Assembly (NCBI RefSeq): GCF_042655385.1
Contig: NZ_JBHSMA010000001.1
Span: forward strand, 1,426,001-1,490,000
Reading direction: 5' to 3'
Length of the DNA: 64,000 bases
Source of the DNA: Larkinella bovis
GTDB taxonomy: Bacteria > Bacteroidota > Bacteroidia > Cytophagales > Spirosomataceae
The notes beneath the pieces are model-generated. The model did no database searches, was not told where the DNA came from, and was given only the letters and a program-made list of their open reading frames with translations. The position numbers were made by a program, and so were the translations under genes. This document shows positions 16,018 to 24,063 of the stretch, one piece after another; within the stretch, counting starts at the first letter, position 1, and every line of letters starts with the position of its first letter.

Positions 16018-17580
16018 ATGAAGAAATTTGCCTCATTCTATCTTTTTTCGTCTTTTATTCTGTCCGGTTTCTCGTACGCCCAGAACACGGCTTCGGGAAC
16101 GGTTTACAACGACCTGAATAATAACCAAGTCCGCGACAAAAACGAACCAGGGCTGGCCAACATCTGCGTTTCGAACGGGCGCGAGGTGACAACCACCGAC
16201 AAAGCGGGAAAATGGACGCTGCCCGTTAACGGCGATACCGGTTTCTTCGTGATCAAACCGGCGGGTTACCAGGTGCCGGTCAGTGCCGAACAGCTTCCCC
16301 GGCATTACTACCTGCACAAACCCAAGGGCTCGCCCACGACGCAAACCGAGGGGGTTGCCCCCACCGGACCGCTGCCACGCTCCATCGATTTCCCACTCCG
16401 CCCGCAGGCCGAGGACAAACAGTTCTCGGTGTTGCTCTTCGGTGACCCGCAGGCCCGGGGACTGACGGAAGTCAATTACGTCATGCACGATGTGGTAGAA
16501 GAATGTATTGGAACGTCGGCGAAATTCGGTATTACACTGGGCGACATTGTGGCCGACGACCCGAACCTGTTTGGGGAAATCAACGCCGGGGTGGCCCAGA
16601 TCGGTATTCCCTGGTACAACACCTTCGGTAACCACGACTTCAACCGGGGCGCCACCGACGATCAATTCAGCGACGAAACCTTCGAACGGTTTTACGGACC
16701 GAGCACCTACGCCTTCGAATACGGCCAGGTTGCTTTTATCGTACTGAAAAACATTTACTTTACCCCAGACGGTAAATACAAATCACAGTTTACGGACACT
16801 CAGATTGATTTTGTCCGCAACTACCTGAAGCATGTACCGGAAAACAAACTGGTGGTGCTGGTCATGCACGCCCCACTGGTCAGGAGCGGTAACCGGAACG
16901 AACTGTTTCAACTGCTGGAAAAGCGCCCCCATACCTTCTCGGTTTCGGGTCATACGCACACCATGGCCCACGTTTTTGCGGATTCAAAATGGGGCTGGAA
17001 CGGACCGAAACCACACCATCATTTCATCAATGCAACCGTTTGCGGCAGCTGGTGGGTAGGCCTGAAAGATGAAACGGGTATTCCGCATGCCACCATGAAC
17101 GACGGAGCGCCAAACGGTTATTCCATCCTGACCTTCAACGGAAATCAATACAAAATCCAGTTTAAAGCCGCCCGCCGACCGGCTGATTACCAGATGAATA
17201 TTTACCTGCCGGAAGAGCAATCACCGGCGAACTGGGATACCACCCAGGTGGTTGTCAATGTCTTTGCCGGTTCGGCGCGTTCGACGGTGGAAATGCAGGT
17301 GCCGGGGCAGACCGGCTGGATACCGCTGAGCCTGAAACCGTCGGGTGACCCCGCCGTGGCGGCCATGGCCCAGCTGGGCCCCTTCCTCGACGCGACGGTC
17401 GACGGAACGAAACTGGAGAAGGTATTTGGGTGGAAAATGGACGAACCCGAAACCTCGCATCACATCTGGCGGGGCAGTATGCCGAAAAATATCCCCAAAG
17501 GAACCCATCGGTTAAGCATTCGGACCACCGATCAATTTGGGCAGACCTACTCCGCCAGCCGGATTTTTCGGGTGCGATGA
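16018..17580 (+). CDS. Secreted calcineurin-like metallophosphoesterase
   Basis: A 520-residue protein. Parts in order: signal peptide (about 1-21), a Cna-B/SdrD-like beta domain (about 25-120) with NDLNNNQVRDKNEPG, the metallophosphoesterase core (about 135-325) and a C-terminal beta domain (about 380-515). The metal motifs are LLFGDPQ (about 141), GDIVADD (about 178), GNHDFNRG (about 203), MHAPL (about 283) and SGHTHTMAH (about 311). The first motif has Gln where classical enzymes have His (GDxH), a variant common in this secreted subfamily. It is the last gene of the rightward set and may remove phosphate or another phosphodiester substituent from the glycan. Substrate unknown. Confidence 0.88.
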   Translation: MKKFASFYLFSSFILSGFSYAQNTASGTVYNDLNNNQVRDKNEPGLANICVSNGREVTTTDKAGKWTLPVNGDTGFFVIKPAGYQVPVSAEQLPRHYYLHKPKGSPTTQTEGVAPTGPLPRSIDFPLRPQAEDKQFSVLLFGDPQARGLTEVNYVMHDVVEECIGTSAKFGITLGDIVADDPNLFGEINAGVAQIGIPWYNTFGNHDFNRGATDDQFSDETFERFYGPSTYAFEYGQVAFIVLKNIYFTPDGKYKSQFTDTQIDFVRNYLKHVPENKLVVLVMHAPLVRSGNRNELFQLLEKRPHTFSVSGHTHTMAHVFADSKWGWNGPKPHHHFINATVCGSWWVGLKDETGIPHATMNDGAPNGYSILTFNGNQYKIQFKAARRPADYQMNIYLPEEQSPANWDTTQVVVNVFAGSARSTVEMQVPGQTGWIPLSLKPSGDPAVAAMAQLGPFLDATVDGTKLEKVFGWKMDEPETSHHIWRGSMPKNIPKGTHRLSIRTTDQFGQTYSASRIFRVR

Positions 17581-17640
17581 ATCGGTATTCGATGTTTGAA
17601 TGCTGACTTTTTTGCGTATTTTGGGGCTTTCTGTCAATTC

Positions 17641-17652
17641 GTGAACGTTCAC
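17641..17652. promoter_or_regulatory. Perfect 12-bp palindrome GTGAACGTTCAC
   Basis: A perfect inverted repeat with no spacer, 39 bp upstream of the APC permease start. Its form is typical of operators bound by LacI-family dimers, but no LacI-type repressor with an N-terminal HTH is encoded in this window. Confidence 0.4.
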
Positions 17653-17691
17653 CTTTACTCCTAACGATTCCTTCCGAAACTTTTACTGAAA

Positions 17692-19137
17692 ATGGACAAA
17701 AGCTCCGCTGAATACGCAACCAGCCAGAAAGAGATGACCGACTCGGGCAGTATGAAACGAGAAGTCAAATTGGTGGATGCAACCCTGCTCGTAGTGGGCA
17801 GTATGATCGGTTCCGGTATTTTCATCGTCAGTGCCGACATCATCCGCAACGTCGGTTCGTCCGGCTGGCTGCTGATGGTCTGGCTTATAACCGGTATTAT
17901 GACCCTGACGGCGGCTTTGAGTTACGGCGAGTTAAGCGGAATGTATCCCAAGGCTGGCGGACAGTATGTGTACCTGAAAGAAGCCTACAACCCACTCATT
18001 GCGTTTTTGTACGGCTGGAGCCTTTTTGCCGTTATCCAAACCGGCACCATTGCCGCCGTGGGTGTGGCGTTTTCTAAATTCACCGCGTATTTCATTCCAC
18101 AGGTCAGCGAAGATCTGGTGCTGTTCAGCGCCGGTTCGTTCAAGCTGTCACCCGCTCAATTGCTTTCCATCGTCCTCATCATCTTTCTGACTTACATCAA
18201 CACCAAAGGGGTTAAGGGCGGAAAACTGCTGCAAACGGTGATCACAACCGCCAAGCTATTGAGTCTCTTTGGGCTGATTGTGGCCGGTTTGTTCATGGCG
18301 AAAGCGGACGTCTGGGATGCCAACTGGACCAATGCCTGGAGTCTGCAAAAACTGCTCCCCGATGGTTCGTTTGAATCGTACACGATGGCTGCCGCTCTGG
18401 GCGCGATTGCTGCTGCGATGGTAGGTTCCATTTTCTCGAGCGATGCCTGGAACAGTGTTACCTTCATTGCGGGCGAAATTGTCAATCCGAAGCGAAACAT
18501 CGGGTTGAGTCTGTTTCTGGGCACCATGATTGTCACGGTGATTTACATCATGGCCAATGTCATGTACGTTTCTGTACTGCCGATGACCGAGATTGCCACG
18601 GCCGAAAAAGACCGGGTGGCTGTGGCAGCGGCTCAGGCAATTTTTGGTCCGATCGGTACCGGGCTCATTGCGTTCATGATCATGGTTTCGACCTTCGGTT
18701 GCAATAACGGATTGATTCTGGCGGGCGCGCGGGTGTATTACACGATGGCGAAAGATGGGTTGTTCTTCAAACGGACGGCGGACCTGAACCGCCACGCGGT
18801 GCCTGAATTTGCGCTCTGGATTCAGGCGATCATGGCATCGGTGCTCTGCCTGAGCGGTCGATACGGTGATTTACTCGACATGATTTCCTTCGTGGTCGTG
18901 ATTTTCTACGTCCTGACGATTGCCGGAATTTTCATCCTCCGCGCCAAACGCCCAGATCTGGAACGACCGTACAAGGCCTTCGGGTATCCGTTCCTGCCTG
19001 CGCTGTATATTCTGATGGGATTGAGCTTCTGCGGTCTGCTGATCGTCTACAAACCGAATTTCACCTGGCCGGGCCTGATCATCGTGCTGATCGGCCTGCC
19101 GCTGTACTATTTGTCGAAAGGGCGGAAAACGGAATAG
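17692..19137 (+). CDS. APC-family amino acid permease
   Basis: A 481-residue transporter with about 12 helices. Helix 1 carries the APC signature VVGSMIGSGIFIV (about 36-48), where the unwound glycine-rich segment binds the amino acid backbone. LSYGELSGMYPKAGGQYVYL is the classic helix 2-3 region. It is most like the LAT/YfnA-type amino acid antiporter or permease group. Substrate cannot be read from the sequence. It is transcribed alone, after a 111-bp spacer containing a palindrome, and converges on the Gfo/Idh gene. Confidence 0.9.
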   Translation: MDKSSAEYATSQKEMTDSGSMKREVKLVDATLLVVGSMIGSGIFIVSADIIRNVGSSGWLLMVWLITGIMTLTAALSYGELSGMYPKAGGQYVYLKEAYNPLIAFLYGWSLFAVIQTGTIAAVGVAFSKFTAYFIPQVSEDLVLFSAGSFKLSPAQLLSIVLIIFLTYINTKGVKGGKLLQTVITTAKLLSLFGLIVAGLFMAKADVWDANWTNAWSLQKLLPDGSFESYTMAAALGAIAAAMVGSIFSSDAWNSVTFIAGEIVNPKRNIGLSLFLGTMIVTVIYIMANVMYVSVLPMTEIATAEKDRVAVAAAQAIFGPIGTGLIAFMIMVSTFGCNNGLILAGARVYYTMAKDGLFFKRTADLNRHAVPEFALWIQAIMASVLCLSGRYGDLLDMISFVVVIFYVLTIAGIFILRAKRPDLERPYKAFGYPFLPALYILMGLSFCGLLIVYKPNFTWPGLIIVLIGLPLYYLSKGRKTE

Positions 19138-19147
19138 CGAAGGGTAA

Positions 19148-19203
19148 TTATTTCGCGGAGTTGAGCGGAGCCACTGAAAACTCCGCTCAACTCCGCGAAA
19201 TAA
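19148..19203. repeat. Perfect 23-bp inverted repeat between convergent genes
   Basis: The left arm (19148-19170) begins TTATTTCGCGGAG and the right arm (19181-19203) ends CTCCGCGAAATAA. All 23 positions pair around the 10-nt loop CCACTGAAAA. Each arm contains the word GCGGAG twice. It lies between two converging genes and could terminate both transcripts, but the unit structure and its relation to 6257-6290 suggest a dispersed element. Confidence 0.7.
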
Positions 19204-19208
19204 CTCGT

Positions 19209-20195
19209 TTAACCCCGTCCCGTAATCCAGTCCATGATCCGGCTGGCACGCGCTCCGGTTTCGCCGGTACTGGGGCACTTTCCTTCGCCCCGCAATTCGT
19301 TGACAATCGTCTCGATGAGCTGCTGCTGAACGTGTTGCGGATACGGAATGTGGTAAACTTCCGTTCCCGCTGCGGTTTCGACTTTAATATCAAACTTCTC
19401 GAAAAACGAGAATGTGATTTTCCCCTTTGATCCAATCAGGTAGGCTTCGTCGATGCGTTGCTCCTTGTTGACGGTATAACACCAGCTTCCCAGCCCGAGT
19501 ACGCCGGACTCAAACTCGAAATTGGCCACCACCACATCCTCCGGCTCGTACAACCCGGCCTGGTTGCGGGCAATTCCGCTGGCGGTTTTGATCGGTCCCA
19601 GGGCATATTCCAGAAAATCGAATTGATGGGCCGCCAGATCGTGAAAGTGCCCACCACCGGAAATCTCCGGGAAAACCCGCCAGCGCGGCTGCGGATTTTC
19701 GCCCACCTCTTCGACGTACGGCTGCCAATGGAGATGAATATCCACAAACCGGATATCGCCAATGACGCGCTGATCAATCAACTCTTTCACTTTCAGGAAG
19801 TAATCCAGACAACGCCGGTAATAGGCCACAAACAATGGCACACCGGTTTCGCGGCTAACCTGATTCATCGCTTCGCACTCGGCGGCATTCCGGGCCATCG
19901 GTTTTTCCACGTACACCGGTTTGCCCAGCCGCAAGGCCCGAATCGCGTAATCCACGTGAGACCCCGGCGGGGTGGCAATATAAATGGCATTGACGTCCGG
20001 ATCGTTAATCAATGCATCCGCATCGTCGTACCATTTCGGAACACCATGCCGCAGCGCGTAATCAGCCGCCAGTTCGCCATCCCGGCGCATCACCGCTACC
20101 AATGTTGAATTGGGCACTTTATTAAAAGCTGGCCCACTTTTGACTTCGGTTACATTTCCGCAACCGATAATCCCCCATTTAATTTGATCCATCAT
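19209..20195 (-). CDS. Gfo/Idh/MocA-family sugar dehydrogenase
   Basis: A 328-residue NAD(P)-dependent oxidoreductase. The Rossmann fold (1-120) has GIIGCGNVTEVKSGPAF and the EKPMARNAAECEAM motif, whose lysine (about 95) is catalytic in the family. The second domain (about 125-328) is an open beta-sheet with HDLAAHQFDFLEYALG carrying the expected histidines. Such enzymes oxidise a ring or side-chain hydroxyl, often at C3 of a sugar. No export signal is present. It lies 77 bp downstream of the HpcH/HpaI aldolase gene on the same strand and divergent from the decarboxylase/dehydrogenase set, which suggests one shared pathway. Confidence 0.9.
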   Translation of the reverse strand: MMDQIKWGIIGCGNVTEVKSGPAFNKVPNSTLVAVMRRDGELAADYALRHGVPKWYDDADALINDPDVNAIYIATPPGSHVDYAIRALRLGKPVYVEKPMARNAAECEAMNQVSRETGVPLFVAYYRRCLDYFLKVKELIDQRVIGDIRFVDIHLHWQPYVEEVGENPQPRWRVFPEISGGGHFHDLAAHQFDFLEYALGPIKTASGIARNQAGLYEPEDVVVANFEFESGVLGLGSWCYTVNKEQRIDEAYLIGSKGKITFSFFEKFDIKVETAAGTEVYHIPYPQHVQQQLIETIVNELRGEGKCPSTGETGARASRIMDWITGRG

Positions 20196-20271
20196 GTGTC
20201 AATAAGCCCCAAAAGACCGGTTTTTACTTATACAGTGCCTTTTTAGTCAGGTAGCCGGCCTCGGTTCGGAC

Positions 20272-21096
20272 TTAAATCACGAGCGAGGAATCATCACTGG
20301 TAGGAGCCTCGTCGCCAACGGCTTTTTTGATGCTACCGATATCATGGCGTAGTCGCTGCCCAAACAGGGCCACATCGAAGCTATGGACAATGATATTGAC
20401 ACCCTCTTTTACCCACTGAATCTGCCGGTCGGGCGACTGGGAAAAATGGATACCGATCGAAAGACCTTTGGCACGCGTGGTATGAATAATTGTCCGAACG
20501 GCCGCTTTAAACTCCGGATGATCGTATTGCTCGGGAAGCCCTAAACTCACCGATAAATCGTGCGGACCGATAAAAACCGCATCGAGTCCGGGCACCGACA
20601 GCATCTTGTCCAGGCGCTCCAGGGCCGGCACACTTTCAATGTTGGCAATGCAGATATTGCCGGTATTGTAGGTTTGAATGTACTGCCGCAAATCATCCGG
20701 CATGGGTTCTTTGCCGCTCACGTACCGCGCCAAACGCTCTCCTTTCAACGGCCGGTACTTCGTGGCTCCCACCAGGTCCATGATTTCCTCAACGGATTCC
20801 AGGTACGGCGCAATGACGCCAATGGCCCCACCGTCAATCACCTGACAGGCCAGAAACGGGTCGGGTTTGGGAATGCGGACAATTGGGGTGATCTGGTAAG
20901 CGCGGAAGATCTGGCACAAACGGGCCAGTTCGGCCCGGTCGAGCGGAATGTGTTCGGTATCCAGAAAAACAAAGTCAAGACCGGCCCGCTGCAGGGTCAC
21001 CGGCCACATCGGTGCCGTAGAGGTAATGCAGGTACCGTATACATTCCGTCCGCTTTTCAACTTCTCAAGCAACGTTGAGGTCGGTGCTTTCGCCAT
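20272..21096 (-). CDS. HpcH/HpaI-family (RhmA-like) class II aldolase
   Basis: A 274-residue TIM-barrel lyase of the metal-dependent pyruvate aldolase family, which cleaves 2-keto-3-deoxy sugar acids or 4-hydroxy-2-keto acids to pyruvate and an aldehyde. Motifs: LDTEHIPLD with the general-base region, IANIESVPALERLD with the metal-binding glutamate, and VFIGPHDLSVSLG with the metal-binding aspartate. A longer frame opens at 21138, but MAKAPTSTLLEKLKSG from 21096 matches the usual family N-terminus. Its partner Gfo/Idh gene follows. The true substrate is unknown. Confidence 0.87.
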   Translation of the reverse strand: MAKAPTSTLLEKLKSGRNVYGTCITSTAPMWPVTLQRAGLDFVFLDTEHIPLDRAELARLCQIFRAYQITPIVRIPKPDPFLACQVIDGGAIGVIAPYLESVEEIMDLVGATKYRPLKGERLARYVSGKEPMPDDLRQYIQTYNTGNICIANIESVPALERLDKMLSVPGLDAVFIGPHDLSVSLGLPEQYDHPEFKAAVRTIIHTTRAKGLSIGIHFSQSPDRQIQWVKEGVNIIVHSFDVALFGQRLRHDIGSIKKAVGDEAPTSDDSSLVI

Positions 21097-21190
21097 CTTT
21101 TTCAAATTTAGCAGGTGAGCCGGTAAAACGTCTTGCATTGCTCCCCTTCAACATACTGCCTGTTCTCCAATTCCGACTATTTGAAAAGGA

Positions 21191-21207
21191 ATTATTTACA
21201 AAATAAT
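21191..21207. promoter_or_regulatory. Operator-like palindrome ATTATTT-ACA-AAATAAT
   Basis: A perfect 7-bp inverted repeat with a 3-nt centre, in the 213-bp divergent spacer between the aldolase gene (leftward) and the decarboxylase gene (rightward). Its position is right for a dimeric regulator controlling both arms of the putative pathway. The cognate regulator is not identified. Confidence 0.4.
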
Positions 21208-21309
21208 GGCCCTTTTTACCAAAAAATGAGTAGTCCAGTAGAGAAAAACCGCTTACGGCAATAAAACCAAACACAACCCCAACCGTCCATTTATCCATTT
21301 TCCCAGGTA

Positions 21310-22014
21310 ATGAAGCCCATCGTTCAAATTTCCCTTGATCTGACCAATATTGATGAAGCCCTCGAAACGGCCGCGTTAGCCATGCGCGCGGGTGTCGACT
21401 GGCTCGAAGCCGGAACGCCCCTGATTCTGGCCGAAGGTTTACACGGTGTCCGGAAACTGCGCGAAGCGTTCCCGGGGGTGCCCATCGTAGCCGACCTCAA
21501 AACCATGGACGGTGGGTATCTCGAAGCCGAAATGATGGCGAAAGCCGGTGCTACGCACGTGGTGGTCATGGCCCGGGCCCATGCCGAAACGATTAAGTGC
21601 GTGGTGAAAGCCGGGCGCGATTTTGGCGCGAAAGTCATGGGCGACAACATGGTTTGCCCGGACATGGTTGAAGGGGCCAAATGGCTCGAAGACCTGGGGT
21701 GCGATTATGTCATTCACCATATCGGCTACGACGAACGCCGGGGGATTGCCGCCCAGGGCCACCGGATGCCCAGTCCGCTGGACCAATTGCGCGAAGTCGT
21801 TCAGGCGGTTAACATCCCCGTTCAGGCGGTGGGGGGCCTCTCGCTGGAACAGGCGATCCGCTGCCCCGAATTCGGCGCTCCGCTGGTGGTACTGGGTGCT
21901 CCGCTGACCATCGACGCCGATGCGTTCAAAACCGCCGACGGTGATCTGGAAAGTTCGCTGCGACTGATCTGCGAAAAAATTCACGCGTACGGCGATGTAG
22001 CCGTTGGAAAATAA
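21310..22014 (+). CDS. HUMPS-type decarboxylase/aldolase (OMPDC superfamily)
   Basis: A 234-residue single TIM barrel of the orotidine-phosphate decarboxylase superfamily, closest in motif to 3-hexulose-6-phosphate synthase and 3-keto-L-gulonate-6-phosphate decarboxylase. Beta-2 has WLEAGTPLI and beta-3 has the catalytic VADLKTMDGG, the hallmark Asp-x-Lys-x-x-Asp. Beta-6 has IHHIGYDERRG, beta-7 QAVGGLS and beta-8 VVLGAPLTID. The last strand, which helps hold the substrate phosphate, lacks the arginine seen in KGPDC; some HPS also lack it. No 6-phospho-3-hexuloisomerase and no kinase is adjacent, unlike formaldehyde-fixation or ascorbate operons. I infer decarboxylation of a 3-keto sugar acid, with the substrate unsettled. 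Confidence 0.85.
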   Translation: MKPIVQISLDLTNIDEALETAALAMRAGVDWLEAGTPLILAEGLHGVRKLREAFPGVPIVADLKTMDGGYLEAEMMAKAGATHVVVMARAHAETIKCVVKAGRDFGAKVMGDNMVCPDMVEGAKWLEDLGCDYVIHHIGYDERRGIAAQGHRMPSPLDQLREVVQAVNIPVQAVGGLSLEQAIRCPEFGAPLVVLGAPLTIDADAFKTADGDLESSLRLICEKIHAYGDVAVGK

Positions 22015-22067
22015 CCTTTATCCTGCGATGCGGTTTTACCGCCCATCTTAATTCATTACCCAAACCC

Positions 22068-23093
22068 ATGAAGTCTGCTGCTGTTGTCAATTTTGCTCCC
22101 GAGAAAGGCTCGGTGGAAATTCGTGAAATCCCCAAACCGTCGATTGGCGACGAAGATGTGTTGCTGGAAGTGGCCAATGTGGGCGTCTGCGGCAGCGATC
22201 TCCACCAGTGGACGGCCGATCATAGCTGGCCTGTGAATTACCCCGTTGTGCTGGGTCACGAGTTTGGGGGCCACATTGTTGAAGTCGGAAAGCGGGTGGT
22301 CGGCTGGAAGGAAGGCGACCGCGTGGTGAGCGAAACAGCCGCCGTGATCGACCCGAATAGCCCCATGACACGCCAGGGATTGTATAACCTCGACCCAACC
22401 CGCAAAGGATTTGGATACGGCGTTAATGGGGCCATGACCCGGTTTGTGAGCGTTCCGGCGCGGTGTCTGCACCAGGTCCCGGAGGTGCTGGCGTTTGAGC
22501 AGGCCTGCCTCACCGAACCGTGTTGTGTCGCCTTCAATGCCGTGGTGGAAAATTCGCGGCTCAAACCGGGTGACCGGGTGATTGTGCTCGGTCCCGGAAC
22601 GATCGGTATTCTGTGTGCCGCCATGGCGCGGCTTTGCGGAGCCGAAGTGGCCGTGGTCGGGCTGGAAGCCGACCGGCACCGCTTGGCCATCGCCCAGCAG
22701 TACGGCTGCGAGGCCATCATCGGGGATGCCACCGAATGGGCCAAAAAACGCGATGGTTTGGGGGCTGACTGCATCATCGACGCGGCAGGAGCCAGCATTA
22801 CGCTGAAGATTGCCCTGCAGCTGGTTCGTCCCAACGGCCACATCACCAAGGTGGGCTGGGGACCGCAACCGCTAGGCTTTTCGCTCGATGCACTGGTTCA
22901 GAAAAACGTGACGTTACAGGGAAGCTTCAGCCACAACTGGCCGATCTGGGAGCGCGTCCTGGCCCTGTTAGCCAGCGGTCAGCTCGACGTAAAACCCATT
23001 ATCGGGGGCGTATGGCCCGTTACGGAATGGCACGAAGCGTTCGAAAAAATGCACCATGGCGAGGTAATCAAAAGCGTTTTGAAACCGGTATAG
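22068..23093 (+). CDS. Zinc-type medium-chain dehydrogenase (MDR), polyol/sugar type
   Basis: A 341-residue MDR alcohol dehydrogenase. Catalytic-zinc ligands are visible in GVCGSDLHQW (Cys about 38) and LGHEFGGHI (His-Glu about 63-64). The Rossmann region has VIVLGPGTIGILCAAMARL, and LEADRHRL follows as the cofactor-selecting strand. The usual structural-zinc lobe with four cysteines is missing: the segment VSETAAVIDPNSPMTRQGL has none. Related enzymes oxidise sorbitol, threonine or sugar acids. It starts 53 bp after the decarboxylase gene, so the two are very likely one transcript. The MDR may supply the keto substrate the decarboxylase needs. Confidence 0.88.
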   Translation: MKSAAVVNFAPEKGSVEIREIPKPSIGDEDVLLEVANVGVCGSDLHQWTADHSWPVNYPVVLGHEFGGHIVEVGKRVVGWKEGDRVVSETAAVIDPNSPMTRQGLYNLDPTRKGFGYGVNGAMTRFVSVPARCLHQVPEVLAFEQACLTEPCCVAFNAVVENSRLKPGDRVIVLGPGTIGILCAAMARLCGAEVAVVGLEADRHRLAIAQQYGCEAIIGDATEWAKKRDGLGADCIIDAAGASITLKIALQLVRPNGHITKVGWGPQPLGFSLDALVQKNVTLQGSFSHNWPIWERVLALLASGQLDVKPIIGGVWPVTEWHEAFEKMHHGEVIKSVLKPV

Positions 23094-23109
23094 TTTTTTG
23101 AGAGAAGAA

Positions 23110-23187
23110 AGAGAATAGACAAAAGAGGACAGACCTTGCTGCTCCCTGTTGTCTTCCTCCCGGTCTATTGTCTCTTGTCTTTTCTCT
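23110..23187. repeat. Intergenic inverted repeat built of purine-rich AGAC words
   Basis: The left arm (23110-23135) begins AGAGAATAGACAAAAGAG. The right arm (23162-23187) is its imperfect reverse complement, with 21 of 26 positions pairing around a 26-nt loop. The arms are purine/pyrimidine biased and made of recurring AGA(C/G)A units, very unlike the flanking coding DNA. It fills most of the 105-bp spacer between the MDR and SDR genes. Confidence 0.6.
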
Positions 23188-23198
23188 CTTTTTGAATC

Positions 23199-23975
23199 AT
23201 GCGCCTAGACCAGAAAGTTATCATTATTACCGGGAGTTGCACCGGCATCGGGAAAGGCATTGCCAAACGCTGCGTTGCGGAGGGTGCCCGGGTGGTTATC
23301 CACGGGCTTGAGCCGGAATTGGGTCAGGAACTGGTGCAGGAACTGGGTCCTGACAATGCCGTTTTGCACATCGAAGACCTGGCAACCGAAGGCGTTGCCG
23401 AACGGCTGGTTGCGCTCGCCGTACAGACGTTCGGCCGGCTCGATGCGGTGGTCAACAATGCGGCCATTGTGGCATCGTCCAATCTAAAGACCACGGATTT
23501 AGCCTTTTTCCGCCGGATGCTGGAGGTGAACACTCTCGCTCCTTTCGCCCTGATCAAAGCGGCCCTGCCCCAGCTGCAACAAAACCGGGGGTGCGTGCTG
23601 AACATCGGTTCGGTGAACGGCTGGAGTGGCGAACCGGATTTGCTGGCCTACAGTGTTTCGAAAGGGGCCCTCATGACGCTCACCCGCAATCTGGGCGATA
23701 CGCTTGCCCGCGAAGCGGGTGTGCGGGTCAACCAGATCAATCCCGGCTGGGTGCTGACCGAAAATGAAGCCCGGCGGAAACACGAACAGGGGCTGGCGGC
23801 CGACTGGTACAAGGACATTTCTCCGGTTTTTGCCCCGGCCGGTCGTATTTTGTGGCCCGCCGAAATTGCAGCCGCAGCTATTTACTGGCTGGCCGACGAA
23901 AGCGGCCCCGTCAGCGGTCAGATTGTCGATCTGGAGCAATACCCGCTCATCGGCCGGAATCCCCCCAAAAATTGA
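23199..23975 (+). CDS. Short-chain dehydrogenase/reductase
   Basis: A 258-residue classical SDR. Motifs: cofactor loop ITGSCTGIGKGIA (TGxxxGIG, about 11-18), VNNAAIV (about 87-93), catalytic serine in NIGSVNGW, YSVSK (Tyr about 152, Lys about 156) and the INPGWVLT loop. All catalytic residues are present. It is probably a sugar or polyol dehydrogenase acting in the same pathway as the MDR and decarboxylase upstream. The palindromic element separating it from the MDR gene might reduce or separate expression. No signal peptide, so cytoplasmic. Confidence 0.9.
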   Translation: MRLDQKVIIITGSCTGIGKGIAKRCVAEGARVVIHGLEPELGQELVQELGPDNAVLHIEDLATEGVAERLVALAVQTFGRLDAVVNNAAIVASSNLKTTDLAFFRRMLEVNTLAPFALIKAALPQLQQNRGCVLNIGSVNGWSGEPDLLAYSVSKGALMTLTRNLGDTLAREAGVRVNQINPGWVLTENEARRKHEQGLAADWYKDISPVFAPAGRILWPAEIAAAAIYWLADESGPVSGQIVDLEQYPLIGRNPPKN

Positions 23976-23982
23976 CGATTTT

Positions 23983-24036
23983 CGGTATACGATTTTCGGT
24001 CGCTGACGCATTCATTTTACTGAAAACCGTATACCG
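23983..24036. repeat. CGGTATACG intergenic palindrome
   Basis: CGGTATACGATTTTCGGT (23983-24000) faces ACTGAAAACCGTATACCG (24019-24036). In 16 of 18 positions the arms are complementary, around an 18-nt loop. It fills the spacer between the SDR and isomerase genes. A single arm with 17/18 identity is at 3840-3857 and a shorter match at 3-14, so this is a dispersed family. Confidence 0.65.
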
Positions 24037-24063
24037 TAAGCCCATAAACCTAAAATCTGTTTC

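Noticed and set aside
21065..21298. 77-codon minus-strand frame in the divergent spacer
   Set aside because: It overlaps the aldolase start and would cover the promoter region; the translation is not protein-like after the first 35 residues.
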